Positions 45,151 through 53,796 of a stretch of 64,000 bases of DNA are shown here, piece by piece. The stretch spans positions 287,075 through 351,074 of the forward strand of contig SZOX01000004.1 of assembly GCA_030263385.1 (NCBI GenBank). The letters run 5' to 3'. A model generated the notes under the pieces. It was not told the DNA's origin, did not search any database, and saw only the letters and a list, made by a program, of their open reading frames with translations. The translations under genes and the position numbers were made by a program. The DNA is from Zeimonas sp003577305 (GTDB taxonomy: Bacteria > Pseudomonadota > Gammaproteobacteria > Burkholderiales > Burkholderiaceae_E). Each line of letters begins with the position of its first letter. Position 1 is the stretch's first letter.

Positions 45151-46521
45151 TCAGGCGGGCTCGGGAACGCTCGGCAGCCCGGCCAGCGCCATCGCGAGTT
45201 CCTTCTCGTCGTACGACTGGTCGGTCAGCGTGCCGGCGCTGTAGGCCATGTAGGCAGCCATGTCGAAATGGCCGTGGCCCGAGAGGTTGAAGAGGATCGT
45301 CTCCGCACGGCCCTCGCGCTTGCAGCGCAGCGCTTCGTCGATCGCGCCCTTGACCGCGTGGTTCGCTTCGGGCGCCGGAACGATGCCTTCGGCGCGTGCG
45401 AACTGCACGCCCGCCGCGAAGCACTCGGTCTGGTGGTAGGCCACCGCTTCGATCAGCTTCAGGTCGAGGAGGTGCGAGATGAGCGGCCCCATGCCGTGAT
45501 AGCGCAGCCCGCCCGCGTGGAAGCCCGGCGGCGTGAAGGTGGAGCCCAGTGTGTGCATTTTCACCAGCGGCGTCATGTGCCCGGTGTCGCCGAAGTCGTA
45601 CGCGAGCTTGCCGCGCGTGAGCGTGGGACACGCAGCGGGCTCGACCGCGACGACGCGCGACTTCCTGCCGCCGCGCAGTCCCTGCCCGATGAACGGGAGC
45701 ACGAGCCCGGCGAAGTTCGAGCCGCCGCCGGTGCAACCGATGATGACGTCGGGCCACGCATCGGCCATCTGCATCTGCTCGATCGCTTCCTGGCCGACGA
45801 CGGTCTGGTGCAGCATCACGTGATTGAGCACCGAGCCGAGCGCGTACTTGGTGTCGTCGTTCTTCGCCGCGACTTCGACCGCTTCGGAGATCGCGATGCC
45901 GAGGCTGCCCGGGTGATCGGGCCGCTCCTTGAGCACCGCGCGTCCGTAATCGGTTTCGTTCGACGGCGAGGCCACGCAGCGCGCCCCGTAGGTTTCCATC
46001 AACGCGCGCCGGTACGGCTTCTGGTCGTAGGAGACGCGCACCTGGTACACCGTGACGTCGATGCCGAACAGTGCACCGGCAAACGCGAGCGACGAGCCCC
46101 ACTGTCCGGCCCCGGTTTCCGTGGTGAGCCGGGTGATGCCGGCTTCACGGTTGTAGAACGCCTGCGCGACCGCGGTGTTCGGCTTGTGGCTGCCGGCGGG
46201 GCTGACGCCCTCGTACTTGTAGAAGATCTTCGCCGGCGTGCCCAGCGCTTTTTCCAGCCGGCGTGCACGGAACAGCGGACTCGGGCGCCACAGACGGTAG
46301 ATGTCGCGCACCGGCTCGGGAATGTCGATCTCGCGCTCGGTGGTGACCTCCTGCATGATCAGCGCCATCGGGAACAGCGGCGCGAGGTCGTCGGGCCCGA
46401 TCGGCTTCATCGTGCCCGGATGCAGCACCGGAGCCAGCGGCTTCGGCAGGTCGGCCTGGATGTTGTACCAGCGCTTCGGAATGCGGCTTTCGTCGAGCAG
46501 GTACTTCGTCTGTTCGCCCAT
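45151..46521 (-). CDS. TrpB2-type tryptophan synthase beta-like PLP enzyme
   Basis: A 456-residue fold-type II PLP enzyme. The cofactor Lys113 lies in PAGSHKPNTAVAQ, the phosphate loop is GCTGGGSNFAG, and ETGAGQWGSSLAFAG is the substrate loop. The N-terminal ~60-residue extension (RIPKRWYNIQADLP, PMALIMQEV) marks the TrpB2 group rather than TrpB1. TrpB2 enzymes work without a TrpA partner and may be serine deaminases or indole-salvage synthases. No trpA, trpC or trpF is in the window. GGGGAGA precedes the ATG. Confidence 0.92.
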   Translation of the reverse strand: MGEQTKYLLDESRIPKRWYNIQADLPKPLAPVLHPGTMKPIGPDDLAPLFPMALIMQEVTTEREIDIPEPVRDIYRLWRPSPLFRARRLEKALGTPAKIFYKYEGVSPAGSHKPNTAVAQAFYNREAGITRLTTETGAGQWGSSLAFAGALFGIDVTVYQVRVSYDQKPYRRALMETYGARCVASPSNETDYGRAVLKERPDHPGSLGIAISEAVEVAAKNDDTKYALGSVLNHVMLHQTVVGQEAIEQMQMADAWPDVIIGCTGGGSNFAGLVLPFIGQGLRGGRKSRVVAVEPAACPTLTRGKLAYDFGDTGHMTPLVKMHTLGSTFTPPGFHAGGLRYHGMGPLISHLLDLKLIEAVAYHQTECFAAGVQFARAEGIVPAPEANHAVKGAIDEALRCKREGRAETILFNLSGHGHFDMAAYMAYSAGTLTDQSYDEKELAMALAGLPSVPEPA

Positions 46522-46599
46522 CGTCGTCTCCCCGTTGTAGTTGGTGCGGGCCGAAACGACGCCCCGAGGCCTGCACGGGGTGACACGGCTCGCGAAGTG

Positions 46600-46729
46600 C
46601 TCAGAACGTGTGAAGCAATCGGCCGCGCCCGGAAGGCACGCCAGGAAGCGCCCGGGCGAGGCGCAAAGCGCAGCCATATCGGCCGATATGGCGAGCATTT
46701 GCGCGGCCGATTGCTTCACACGTTCTCAG
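46600..46729. mobile_element. Palindromic ~120-bp intergenic element, MITE/REP-like
   Basis: Terminal inverted repeats of 26 bp match perfectly: 46603-46628 (beginning AGAACGTGTGAAGCAATC) against 46701-46726. Between them lie a GCGCAAA/TTTGCGC pair and a perfect 20-bp palindrome GCCATATCGGCCGATATGGC (46673-46692). CTCAG occurs at both ends (46600-46604 and 46725-46729) and may be a 5-bp target duplication, which would trim the repeats to 24 bp. There is no coding capacity. It sits in the intergenic space between trpB2 and ispF. A second copy was not seen in the window. Confidence 0.7.
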
Positions 46730-46763
46730 TGTACCGAAACCCGGCGCGCGTGCCGCAACGCGG

Positions 46764-47288
46764 TCACGACGCAGCGCCACCACCGCCCGGGCTGCCCGCG
46801 GCGCCTTCCGCCCGCGCCACGAGCAGGGCCACCGCCAGCGCTGCGATGCCCTCGCCACGCCCCGCGAAACCGAGCCGTTCGGTGGTCTTCGCCTTGACGC
46901 CAACCTGTGCGATGCCGATCGACAGCGCCAGCGCGATCCGTTCGGCCATCCGCGGCAGGTACGCCGCGAGCTTCGGCGCCTGCGCGATCACCGTCGCGTC
47001 GACGTTGCCGATCTCCCACCCGGCCGCGCGCACCCGTTGCGCGGCTTGCGCGAGCAGTTCCGCGCTGTCGGCACCGCGCCAGCGCCCGTCGGTGTCGGGG
47101 AAGTGCCGGCCGATGTCGCCGAGCGCGGCCGCGCCGAGCAACGCATCGGTGATCGCGTGCAGCAGCACGTCGGCGTCGGAGTGCCCGAGCAGGCCGTGGC
47201 TGTGCGGCACCTCGATTCCGCCGATCACCAGCCTGCGCCCCGGCACCAGCGCATGCACGTCGTAGCCCTGACCGATCCGCACGTTCAT
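46764..47288 (-). CDS. ispF: 2-C-methyl-D-erythritol 2,4-cyclodiphosphate synthase
   Basis: The cyclase step of the MEP isoprenoid pathway. Over 174 residues, metal ligands are in GYDVHALVPGR (Asp/His) and LLGHSDADVLLHAITDALLGAAALGDIGRHFPD, with the C-terminal VKAKTTERLGFAGRGEGIAA. The tail of Gly/Ala/Ser after VARAEG is slightly longer than usual. It is coupled to ispD by an ATGA overlap. Its products feed, among others, the squalene route of hpnCDE. Confidence 0.95.
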   Translation of the reverse strand: MNVRIGQGYDVHALVPGRRLVIGGIEVPHSHGLLGHSDADVLLHAITDALLGAAALGDIGRHFPDTDGRWRGADSAELLAQAAQRVRAAGWEIGNVDATVIAQAPKLAAYLPRMAERIALALSIGIAQVGVKAKTTERLGFAGRGEGIAALAVALLVARAEGAAGSPGGGGAAS

Positions 47289-47980
47289 CTTCCCTCCAGC
47301 AGCACGCGCATCAGTTCGAGATCCTCGGCAGTGGTCACCTTGAAGTTCGCGCGTGCGCCTTCGACGAGCAGCGGCGCATGGCCCGCGCACTCGACCGCCG
47401 CGGCCTCGTCGGTGACCAGGGGGTGCGCGGCCAGCGCGTCGAGCAGCAACCCGAGCCGGAACATCTGCGGCGTCTGCGCCAGCCAGAGCCGCTCGCGCTC
47501 GACCGTGGTGGCGACCCAGCCGCCATCACCGCCCGCGCGCTTCACCGTGTCGCTCACCGGCAGCGCGAGCAACCCGCCGACGGTCGATTCGGCGAGGCGG
47601 CCGCGCAGGCGCTCGAGCAGCGGCAGCGTCAGTGCGGGCCGCGCCGCATCGTGCACCAGCACCCAGTCGTCGCGGTGCGCGCCCGAGCCGGCCAGTGTGC
47701 GCAGTCCGGCGAGTACCGAGTCGCGCCGCGCGGCACCGCCGGCACCGAGCACCTCGACGCGCGCGAGCCCGGCCAGCAGCCCGGCCGCGCACCGATCGTC
47801 GGGCGCGACCACCACCACGACCCGCTCGATCCACGCCGCGGCGAGCAGCGCATCGACGCTCCAGCGCAGCATCGGCCGCCCGCCCAGCGCCAGGTACTGC
47901 TTCGGCCGGGCCGCACCCAGCCGGGTACCGGTGCCCGCGGCGGGGATCACAGCGAAGAATCGGGCGGCGGGTCGGGACAC
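47285..47980 (-). CDS. ispD: 2-C-methyl-D-erythritol 4-phosphate cytidylyltransferase
   Basis: Activates MEP with CTP in the isoprenoid pathway. The nucleotide-binding loop AVIPAAGTGTRLGAARPKQYLALGGRPM is near the N terminus, with VVVVAPDD, VLVHDAARP and QTPQMFRLG further on; 231 residues. The only credible start is a GTG at 47980, as no ATG lies between the upstream promoter and the P-loop. A TACAAT -10 on the minus strand (48028-48023) gives a leader of about 35 nt. It is divergent from mfd. Confidence 0.93.
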   Translation of the reverse strand: MSRPAARFFAVIPAAGTGTRLGAARPKQYLALGGRPMLRWSVDALLAAAWIERVVVVVAPDDRCAAGLLAGLARVEVLGAGGAARRDSVLAGLRTLAGSGAHRDDWVLVHDAARPALTLPLLERLRGRLAESTVGGLLALPVSDTVKRAGGDGGWVATTVERERLWLAQTPQMFRLGLLLDALAAHPLVTDEAAAVECAGHAPLLVEGARANFKVTTAEDLELMRVLLEGR

Positions 47981-48018
47981 GGCCTGGGCGTCTGCCGACG
48001 CCGACGTCGGCGAAAAGC

Positions 48019-48028
48019 TAGAATTGTA
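48019..48028. promoter_or_regulatory. Overlapping divergent -10 boxes of mfd and ispDF
   Basis: On the plus strand TAGAAT (48019-48024) faces mfd. On the minus strand TACAAT (48028-48023) faces ispD. They share two base pairs, so RNA polymerase cannot occupy both at once. The plus box is 7 nt before an in-frame TTG (48032), the same spacing as at the leaderless starts elsewhere in the window. Confidence 0.5.
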
Positions 48029-48052
48029 GTCTTGTCCGCGTTCTTCATTCCC

Positions 48053-51000
48053 TTGAGCACCCACGCCCTGCCGTCCGCGCAGACCGCCGCCGCAGCGACC
48101 GGCGTCGCGCCGCGCGACGTGCGCTCGCGCGCGCCTGCGGCGCTGCACGCCCTGCTCGATGCGCACCCCGCGCCCGCAGCGGGGCAGGCGCGCACGCTGC
48201 CGCGCTGCCACGGATCGGCCGACGCGCTGCTGCTGGCTGCTCTGGCCGGGCGCGAGGCCGGCGCCGGGCGCACGCTCGCGATCGTCGTGGCCGCCGCGCC
48301 CGATGCGCAGCGGCTCGCCGAGGAAATCCGCTGGTTCGCGCCGCAGCTGCGCGTGCAGTGGCTCCCCGACTGGGAAACGCTTCCGTACGACGTCTTCTCG
48401 CCGCACCAGGACCTGGTCTCCGAGCGCCTGTCCACTCTCTACGCGCTGCAGGGCGGCGACTGCGACGTGCTGCTGGCGCCCGCGGGCACCGCGCTGCACC
48501 GGCTCGCGCCGCCATCGTTCCTCGCCTCGCACACCTTCTTCTTCCACAAGGGGCAGCGGCTCGACGAGGCCCGGCTGCGCAGCCAGCTGACGCTCGCCGG
48601 CTACGAGCACGTCTCGCAGGTGGTGCACCCGGGCGAGTACTGCGTGCGCGGCGGCCTGATCGATCTGTTCCCGACCGGCTCCACGCTGCCCTACCGCCTC
48701 GACCTGTTCGGCGACGAGATCGAGTCGATCCGCACCTTCGATCCGGACACCCAGCGCAGCCTCTACCCGATCGAGCGGGTGCGCCTGCTGCCGGGGCGCG
48801 AGTTCCCGATGGACGAGGCCGCGCGCACCGCGTTCCGCAGCCGCTGGCGCGAGCGTTTCGAAGGCGATCCGTCGCGCAGCACGGTCTATCGCGACGTCGG
48901 CAACGGCATCGCGCCGGCCGGGATCGAGTACTGGCTGCCGCTGTTTCACGATCGCACCGCCACGCTGTTCGACTACCTGCCCGCAAGCGCGCTCGTGGTC
49001 ACCCACGGCGACGTCGACGACGCCGCACGCCGCTTCGCCGAGGAAGCCGGTCAGCGCTTCCGCTTCCTGTCGCACGACCCGCAGCGGCCGCTGCTGCGCC
49101 CCGACGAATTGTTCATCGACGCCGGCCGGTTCTTCGCCGAGGCGCGCCGCTTCGGGCGCTGGGCGATCGCCCGAACCGCGGCCGCCGAAGGCGACGCGCC
49201 CGCATCGCCGGGCACCGCCGCGTCGTTCGGGTCGGCGCTGCCCGATGTCTCGGTGAACCGCCGGGCCGCGAATCCGGTCGAGCGCCTCGCGGCGTTCCTC
49301 GAATCGGCCGCGCTGCGCAAGCTGGTGGTGGCCGAGTCGGCCGGGCGCCGCGAAACGCTCGCCCAGCTGTTCGCCGAGCACGGGCTGACGCTGCCGGCCA
49401 TCGACGACTGGAACGGCTTCGCCGACGGCGCGGCGCCGGCAGCGCTCGTCGTCGGCCCGCTGCAGGACGGCTTCGCGCTGCCCGAGGCCGGCCTCGCGGT
49501 GCTCACCGAATCCGAGCTCTTCGCCGGCAGCGCGCGTCGCACGCGCCGCGGCCGGCGCGAAGCGCAGACCGACGTCGACGCGATCATCCGCGACCTCTCC
49601 GAACTGAAGATCGGCGACCCGGTCGTGCACGCCCAGCACGGCATCGGCCGCTACGAGGGCCTGACGACGATGGACCTCGGCGACGGGCCGACCGAGTTCC
49701 TGCACCTGAGCTACGCGAACCAGGCAACGCTTTACGTACCGGTGTCGCAACTGCACGTGATCGGCCGCTACAGCGGCGCGAGCCCGGAGGACGCGCCGCT
49801 GCACCAGCTCGGCTCCGACCAGTGGGAGAAGGCACGTGCGCGCGCCGCACGCCGCGCGCATGACGCGGCCGCCGAGTTGCTGAACCTCTACGCACGGCGC
49901 GCGGCGCGCACCGGCCACGCGTTCGGCTTCACGGCCCGCGACTACGAGGCGTTCGCCGACGGTTTTCCTTTCGAGGAGACTCCCGACCAGCACGCGGCGA
50001 TCCACGCGGTGATCCAGGACATGGTGTCGGGCAAGCCGATGGACCGGCTGGTCTGCGGCGACGTCGGCTTCGGCAAGACCGAGGTGGCGCTGCGCGCCGC
50101 GTTCGTCGCGGTGGCCGACGGTCGGCAGGTCGCCATCCTGGCGCCCACCACGCTGCTGGCCGAGCAGCACTTCCAGACCTTTTCCGACCGCTTCGCCGAA
50201 TTGCCGGTGAAGCTGGTCGAGCTGTCGCGCTTCCGCTCCGCGAAGGAGACCCGCGCCGCGATCGCCGACATCGCCGCGGGGCACGTCGACATCGTGATCG
50301 GTACCCACAAGCTGCTGTCGGCCGAGGTGAAGTTTCCCCGGCTCGGGCTGGTGATCATCGACGAGGAGCACCGCTTCGGCGTGCGTCAGAAAGAGGCCCT
50401 GAAGGCGCTGCGCGCCGAAGTCGACGTGCTCACGCTCACGGCCACCCCGATCCCGCGCACGCTGGCGATGAGCCTCGAGGGCATCCGCGACTTCTCGGTG
50501 ATCGCCACTGCGCCGCAGAAGCGGCTCGCGATCAAGACCTTCGTGCGCCGCGAGTCCGACGGCACGATCCGCGAGGCGCTGCTGCGCGAGCTCAAGCGCG
50601 GCGGCCAGGCCTATTTCCTGCACAACGAAGTCGAGACGATCGAGAACCGCCGCGCACGACTCGCCGCGCTGGTGCCCGAGGCGCGCATCGCGGTCGCCCA
50701 CGGCCAGATGCCCGAGCGCGAACTCGAGCGCGTGATGCGCGACTTCCACCAGCAGCGCTTCAACGTGCTGCTGTGCACGACGATCATCGAGACCGGCATC
50801 GACGTGCCCACTGCGAACACGATCGTTATCCACCGCGCCGACCGCTTCGGGCTCGCCCAGCTGCACCAGTTGCGCGGGCGGGTCGGACGCTCGCACCATC
50901 AGGCCTATGCGTACCTGCTGATTCCCGACGAGGCTGCAATCACGCGCGACGCCGGCAAGCGGCTCGACGCGATCCAGGCGATGGAGGAACTCGGATCGGG

Positions 51001-51622
51001 TTTCTACCTGGCGATGCACGACCTCGAGATCCGCGGCGCCGGCGAAGTGCTGGGCGAGTCGCAGTCGGGCGACATGCAGGAAGTCGGTTTCGCGCTCTAC
51101 GTCGACATGCTGAACGAGGCAGTGCGGGCCCTGAAGTCGGGGCGCGAGCCAGACCTGTCGGCGCCGCTCGCCGCCACGGTCGAGATCAAGCTGCACGTGC
51201 CCGCGCTGCTGCCGGCCGACTACTGCGGCGACGTGCACGAGCGCCTCACGCTGTACAAGCGCATGGCCAACTGCGACACCGCCGACGCACTCGACGCGCT
51301 GCGCGAGGAACTGGTCGACCGCTTCGGCAAGCTGCCCGAAGCGGCCCGCGCGCTGGTCGAGACACACCGGCTGCGCATCGCCTCGCAGCCGCTGGGCATC
51401 GCGCGCATCGACGCGACAGCCGAAGCGATCGTGGTGCAGTTCGTCCCCGAGCCGCCGATCGAACCCGGCGCGATCATCCGCTTCGCCCAGTCGCGGCGCG
51501 ACGTGAAGCTCGCCGGCCCCGACCGGCTGCGCTTCACGCTGCCGACCTCCGACCTCGACACACGGCTGCAGCGCATCCGTGAAATTCTCGCCGGCCTGCG
51601 CGACAAGGCGGCCACGAAGTGA
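48053..51622 (+). CDS. mfd: Transcription-repair coupling factor
   Basis: Mfd removes stalled RNA polymerase and recruits UvrA. Domains in order: UvrB-like D1-D3 (LLPDWETLPYDVFSPHQDLVSERL), the RNA-polymerase interaction domain starting at IGDPVVHAQHGIGRYEG, the RecG-like translocase with Walker A GDVGFGKTEVALRAA and DEEHRFG, the TRG-region LRGRVGRSHHQAYAYLL, and the C-terminal D7 domain. About 1190 residues, slightly longer than usual at the N terminus. The start is uncertain: TTG at 48053, TTG at 48032 (7 nt after a -10 box) or GTG at 48119 are possible, and no Shine-Dalgarno sequence helps. Confidence 0.95.
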   Translation: MSTHALPSAQTAAAATGVAPRDVRSRAPAALHALLDAHPAPAAGQARTLPRCHGSADALLLAALAGREAGAGRTLAIVVAAAPDAQRLAEEIRWFAPQLRVQWLPDWETLPYDVFSPHQDLVSERLSTLYALQGGDCDVLLAPAGTALHRLAPPSFLASHTFFFHKGQRLDEARLRSQLTLAGYEHVSQVVHPGEYCVRGGLIDLFPTGSTLPYRLDLFGDEIESIRTFDPDTQRSLYPIERVRLLPGREFPMDEAARTAFRSRWRERFEGDPSRSTVYRDVGNGIAPAGIEYWLPLFHDRTATLFDYLPASALVVTHGDVDDAARRFAEEAGQRFRFLSHDPQRPLLRPDELFIDAGRFFAEARRFGRWAIARTAAAEGDAPASPGTAASFGSALPDVSVNRRAANPVERLAAFLESAALRKLVVAESAGRRETLAQLFAEHGLTLPAIDDWNGFADGAAPAALVVGPLQDGFALPEAGLAVLTESELFAGSARRTRRGRREAQTDVDAIIRDLSELKIGDPVVHAQHGIGRYEGLTTMDLGDGPTEFLHLSYANQATLYVPVSQLHVIGRYSGASPEDAPLHQLGSDQWEKARARAARRAHDAAAELLNLYARRAARTGHAFGFTARDYEAFADGFPFEETPDQHAAIHAVIQDMVSGKPMDRLVCGDVGFGKTEVALRAAFVAVADGRQVAILAPTTLLAEQHFQTFSDRFAELPVKLVELSRFRSAKETRAAIADIAAGHVDIVIGTHKLLSAEVKFPRLGLVIIDEEHRFGVRQKEALKALRAEVDVLTLTATPIPRTLAMSLEGIRDFSVIATAPQKRLAIKTFVRRESDGTIREALLRELKRGGQAYFLHNEVETIENRRARLAALVPEARIAVAHGQMPERELERVMRDFHQQRFNVLLCTTIIETGIDVPTANTIVIHRADRFGLAQLHQLRGRVGRSHHQAYAYLLIPDEAAITRDAGKRLDAIQAMEELGSGFYLAMHDLEIRGAGEVLGESQSGDMQEVGFALYVDMLNEAVRALKSGREPDLSAPLAATVEIKLHVPALLPADYCGDVHERLTLYKRMANCDTADALDALREELVDRFGKLPEAARALVETHRLRIASQPLGIARIDATAEAIVVQFVPEPPIEPGAIIRFAQSRRDVKLAGPDRLRFTLPTSDLDTRLQRIREILAGLRDKAATK

Positions 51623-51674
51623 GCCGCCGCGAAATGAGCGGCCGTACGGCCGCCGCTACACGGATCCCGCCAGG

Positions 51675-52532
51675 ATGAGCCGGCTCGTGGTCCAGCACCC
51701 GCAGCTCTCCGAGGCTGCCGTCGACGCGTTTCGCGCCGTGCTCGGGCGCGCGCCCACGCTGCACCTGCCCCAGCTCGCCACCTGGGAGCCGGTGACCATC
51801 GACGGCGAAGAGGTCGGCGGGATCGCCGATCGCATCGGTGTCGACGCCGAGATCGTGCCGCTGTCGGCGCGCCTGTCCGACTACCGGCTGATCACCTTCG
51901 ACATGGATTCGACGCTGATCACGGTCGAGTGCATCGACGAAATCGCCGAGTTCGCAGGCAGGAAGGCCGAGGTCGCCGCAATCACCGAGGCGGCGATGCG
52001 CGGCGAAATCGCCGACTACAACGAGAGCCTGCGTCGCCGCGTCGCATTGCTCGCCGGCCTGCCCGAGTCGGCGCTGCAGCACGTCTACGACGAGCGCGTG
52101 CGGCTGTCTCCCGGCGCCGAGGCGGTGATCGTCGCGGCGCGCGCCGCGGGACTGAAGATCCTGCTGGTCTCCGGCGGCTTCAGGTTCTTCACCGAGCGGC
52201 TGGCGCAGCGCCTGCACCTCGACTTCACCCGCTCGAACACCCTCGAGATCGTCGACGGACGCCTCACCGGCCGCGTGCTCGGCGAGATCGTCAACGCCGA
52301 CGTCAAGCGCCGCACGGTCGAGGAGACCTGCGCCGCGATCGGGTGCACGCCGGCGCTGGCGATCGTGGTGGGCGACGGGGCCAACGACCTGAAGATGATG
52401 TCGATCGCCGGGGTCTCGGTGGCCTACCGCGCCAAGCCGATCGTGCGTTCGGAAACCACGCACGCGATCAACCACTGCGGGCTCGACGCGATCCTGAACT
52501 GGTTCGTCGACCAGTTGCCCACCGCGCCGTGA
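51675..52532 (+). CDS. serB: Phosphoserine phosphatase
   Basis: The last step of serine synthesis, a HAD-family phosphatase of 285 residues. The nucleophile Asp76 and acid Asp78 are in ITFDMDSTLI, motif II is LLVSGGFRFF, and motif III-IV is VVGDGANDLKMM. The N-terminal ~65 residues form the small regulatory-like domain usual in proteobacterial SerB. It lies 52 bp after mfd on the same strand, and its stop overlaps the next gene (GTGA). Confidence 0.95.
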   Translation: MSRLVVQHPQLSEAAVDAFRAVLGRAPTLHLPQLATWEPVTIDGEEVGGIADRIGVDAEIVPLSARLSDYRLITFDMDSTLITVECIDEIAEFAGRKAEVAAITEAAMRGEIADYNESLRRRVALLAGLPESALQHVYDERVRLSPGAEAVIVAARAAGLKILLVSGGFRFFTERLAQRLHLDFTRSNTLEIVDGRLTGRVLGEIVNADVKRRTVEETCAAIGCTPALAIVVGDGANDLKMMSIAGVSVAYRAKPIVRSETTHAINHCGLDAILNWFVDQLPTAP

Positions 52533-53767
52533 ACCGCGGCGCGGCAGGCAGCGCAGGCAGCGCGCCGGCCACGGCGGTGGCAGGCCTGGCCGCGGCGAGT
52601 GCCGGAGCCTGCGCGCTCGCCATGGCGATGGGCGTCGGCCGCTTCGCCTACACGCCGATGCTGCCGCCGATGCTCGACGAGTCGGGCTTAGGCCTGTCGG
52701 CGGCCGGTCTGATCGCTTCGGCCAACTTCCTCGGTTACCTGCTCGGCGCACTGCTCGCCACGCGCGCGGCCTTCGCCCGGCGCCGGGTCGACTGGCTGCG
52801 CGCCGGCCTGGCGGCGAGCGTGCTCACCACCGCCGCGATGGCGCTCGACGTCGGAGCCGGCGGCTGGGCTGCGGTCCGGCTCGTTTCGGGCGTGGCCAGC
52901 GCGTTCGTGCTGGTGTTCACCTCGGCGGTGGTCTTCGAGATCGCCGCACGCGAAGGACGTCCGATGCTCGGCGGCCTGCTGTACGCCGGCGTCGGATTCG
53001 GGATCGCGGCCTCCGCGCTGCTCGTTTACGCCGGTCGCGAAGCCGGCTCGAGCGCAGCCTCGCTGTGGTGGGCGCTGGCCGGGCTGTCGGTGCTGCTCGC
53101 GATCGTCCCGTGGCGCCTGCTCGATCGGCCCGCGGGCGCCACGCCGGCGCCGCACACGGATCCCGGACGCTCGGCCGCCGACCAGCGTGCGCTGTCCCGG
53201 CTCGTCTGGTCATACGGATGCCTGGGCTTCGGCTACGTGATCACCGCCACGTTCCTCGTCGTGATGGTGCGCCGGCTGCCCGACGCCCGTGCGCTCGAAT
53301 TCTGGACCTGGGCGGTCGTGGGGCTGGCCGGTGCGCCGTCGAACTGGTTGTGGGCGAGAGTGGCCGCGCGCACCGGCAGCTACACGGCGATCGTCGCGGC
53401 GTTCGTGCTCGAGGCGATCGGCGTGACGCTGGCCGCCGTGGGCCAGGGCCCGGCCGCGCTGCTGGTCGGCGCTGCGCTTCTGGGCGGCACTTTCCTGGCG
53501 ATCACTGCGCTCGGCCTGGCCACCGCGCGCGAACTCGCACCGGATCGCCCCGACCAGACGATCGCAAGGATGACGGTCGCCTTCAGCCTCGGGCAGATCG
53601 TCGGACCCGCGGTGGGCGGCTGGCTCGCCGAGCGCAGCGGCTCGTTCGCCGCACCGTCCTGGCTGGCCACAGTGGTGCTGCTTGCGGGCGCCGCACTTGC
53701 CGCGAGCGCCGGCCGCAACGGGCGAACCCGCGGGCACGTTGCGCCGGCGGATCCGCCGCGGCGGTGA
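52529..53767 (+). CDS. YbfB/YjiJ family MFS transporter
   Basis: A 412-residue permease with about twelve hydrophobic helices. The signature of this subfamily, MAMGVGRFAYTPMLPPML, is near residue 35, followed by SAAGLIASANFLGYLLGALLAT. The substrate is unknown; aromatic or other organic acids have been proposed for relatives. The GTG start lies in the serB stop (GTGA). It converges on rimO with only 29 bp between stops. Confidence 0.87.
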   Translation: MNRGAAGSAGSAPATAVAGLAAASAGACALAMAMGVGRFAYTPMLPPMLDESGLGLSAAGLIASANFLGYLLGALLATRAAFARRRVDWLRAGLAASVLTTAAMALDVGAGGWAAVRLVSGVASAFVLVFTSAVVFEIAAREGRPMLGGLLYAGVGFGIAASALLVYAGREAGSSAASLWWALAGLSVLLAIVPWRLLDRPAGATPAPHTDPGRSAADQRALSRLVWSYGCLGFGYVITATFLVVMVRRLPDARALEFWTWAVVGLAGAPSNWLWARVAARTGSYTAIVAAFVLEAIGVTLAAVGQGPAALLVGAALLGGTFLAITALGLATARELAPDRPDQTIARMTVAFSLGQIVGPAVGGWLAERSGSFAAPSWLATVVLLAGAALAASAGRNGRTRGHVAPADPPRR

Positions 53768-53796
53768 CCGAAACGACGCGCGCGAACCGCCCGGCC

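Noticed and set aside
48060..51367. Long minus-strand open frame across mfd
   Set aside because: It is a shadow of mfd; only its last 231 codons (ispD) are a real gene.
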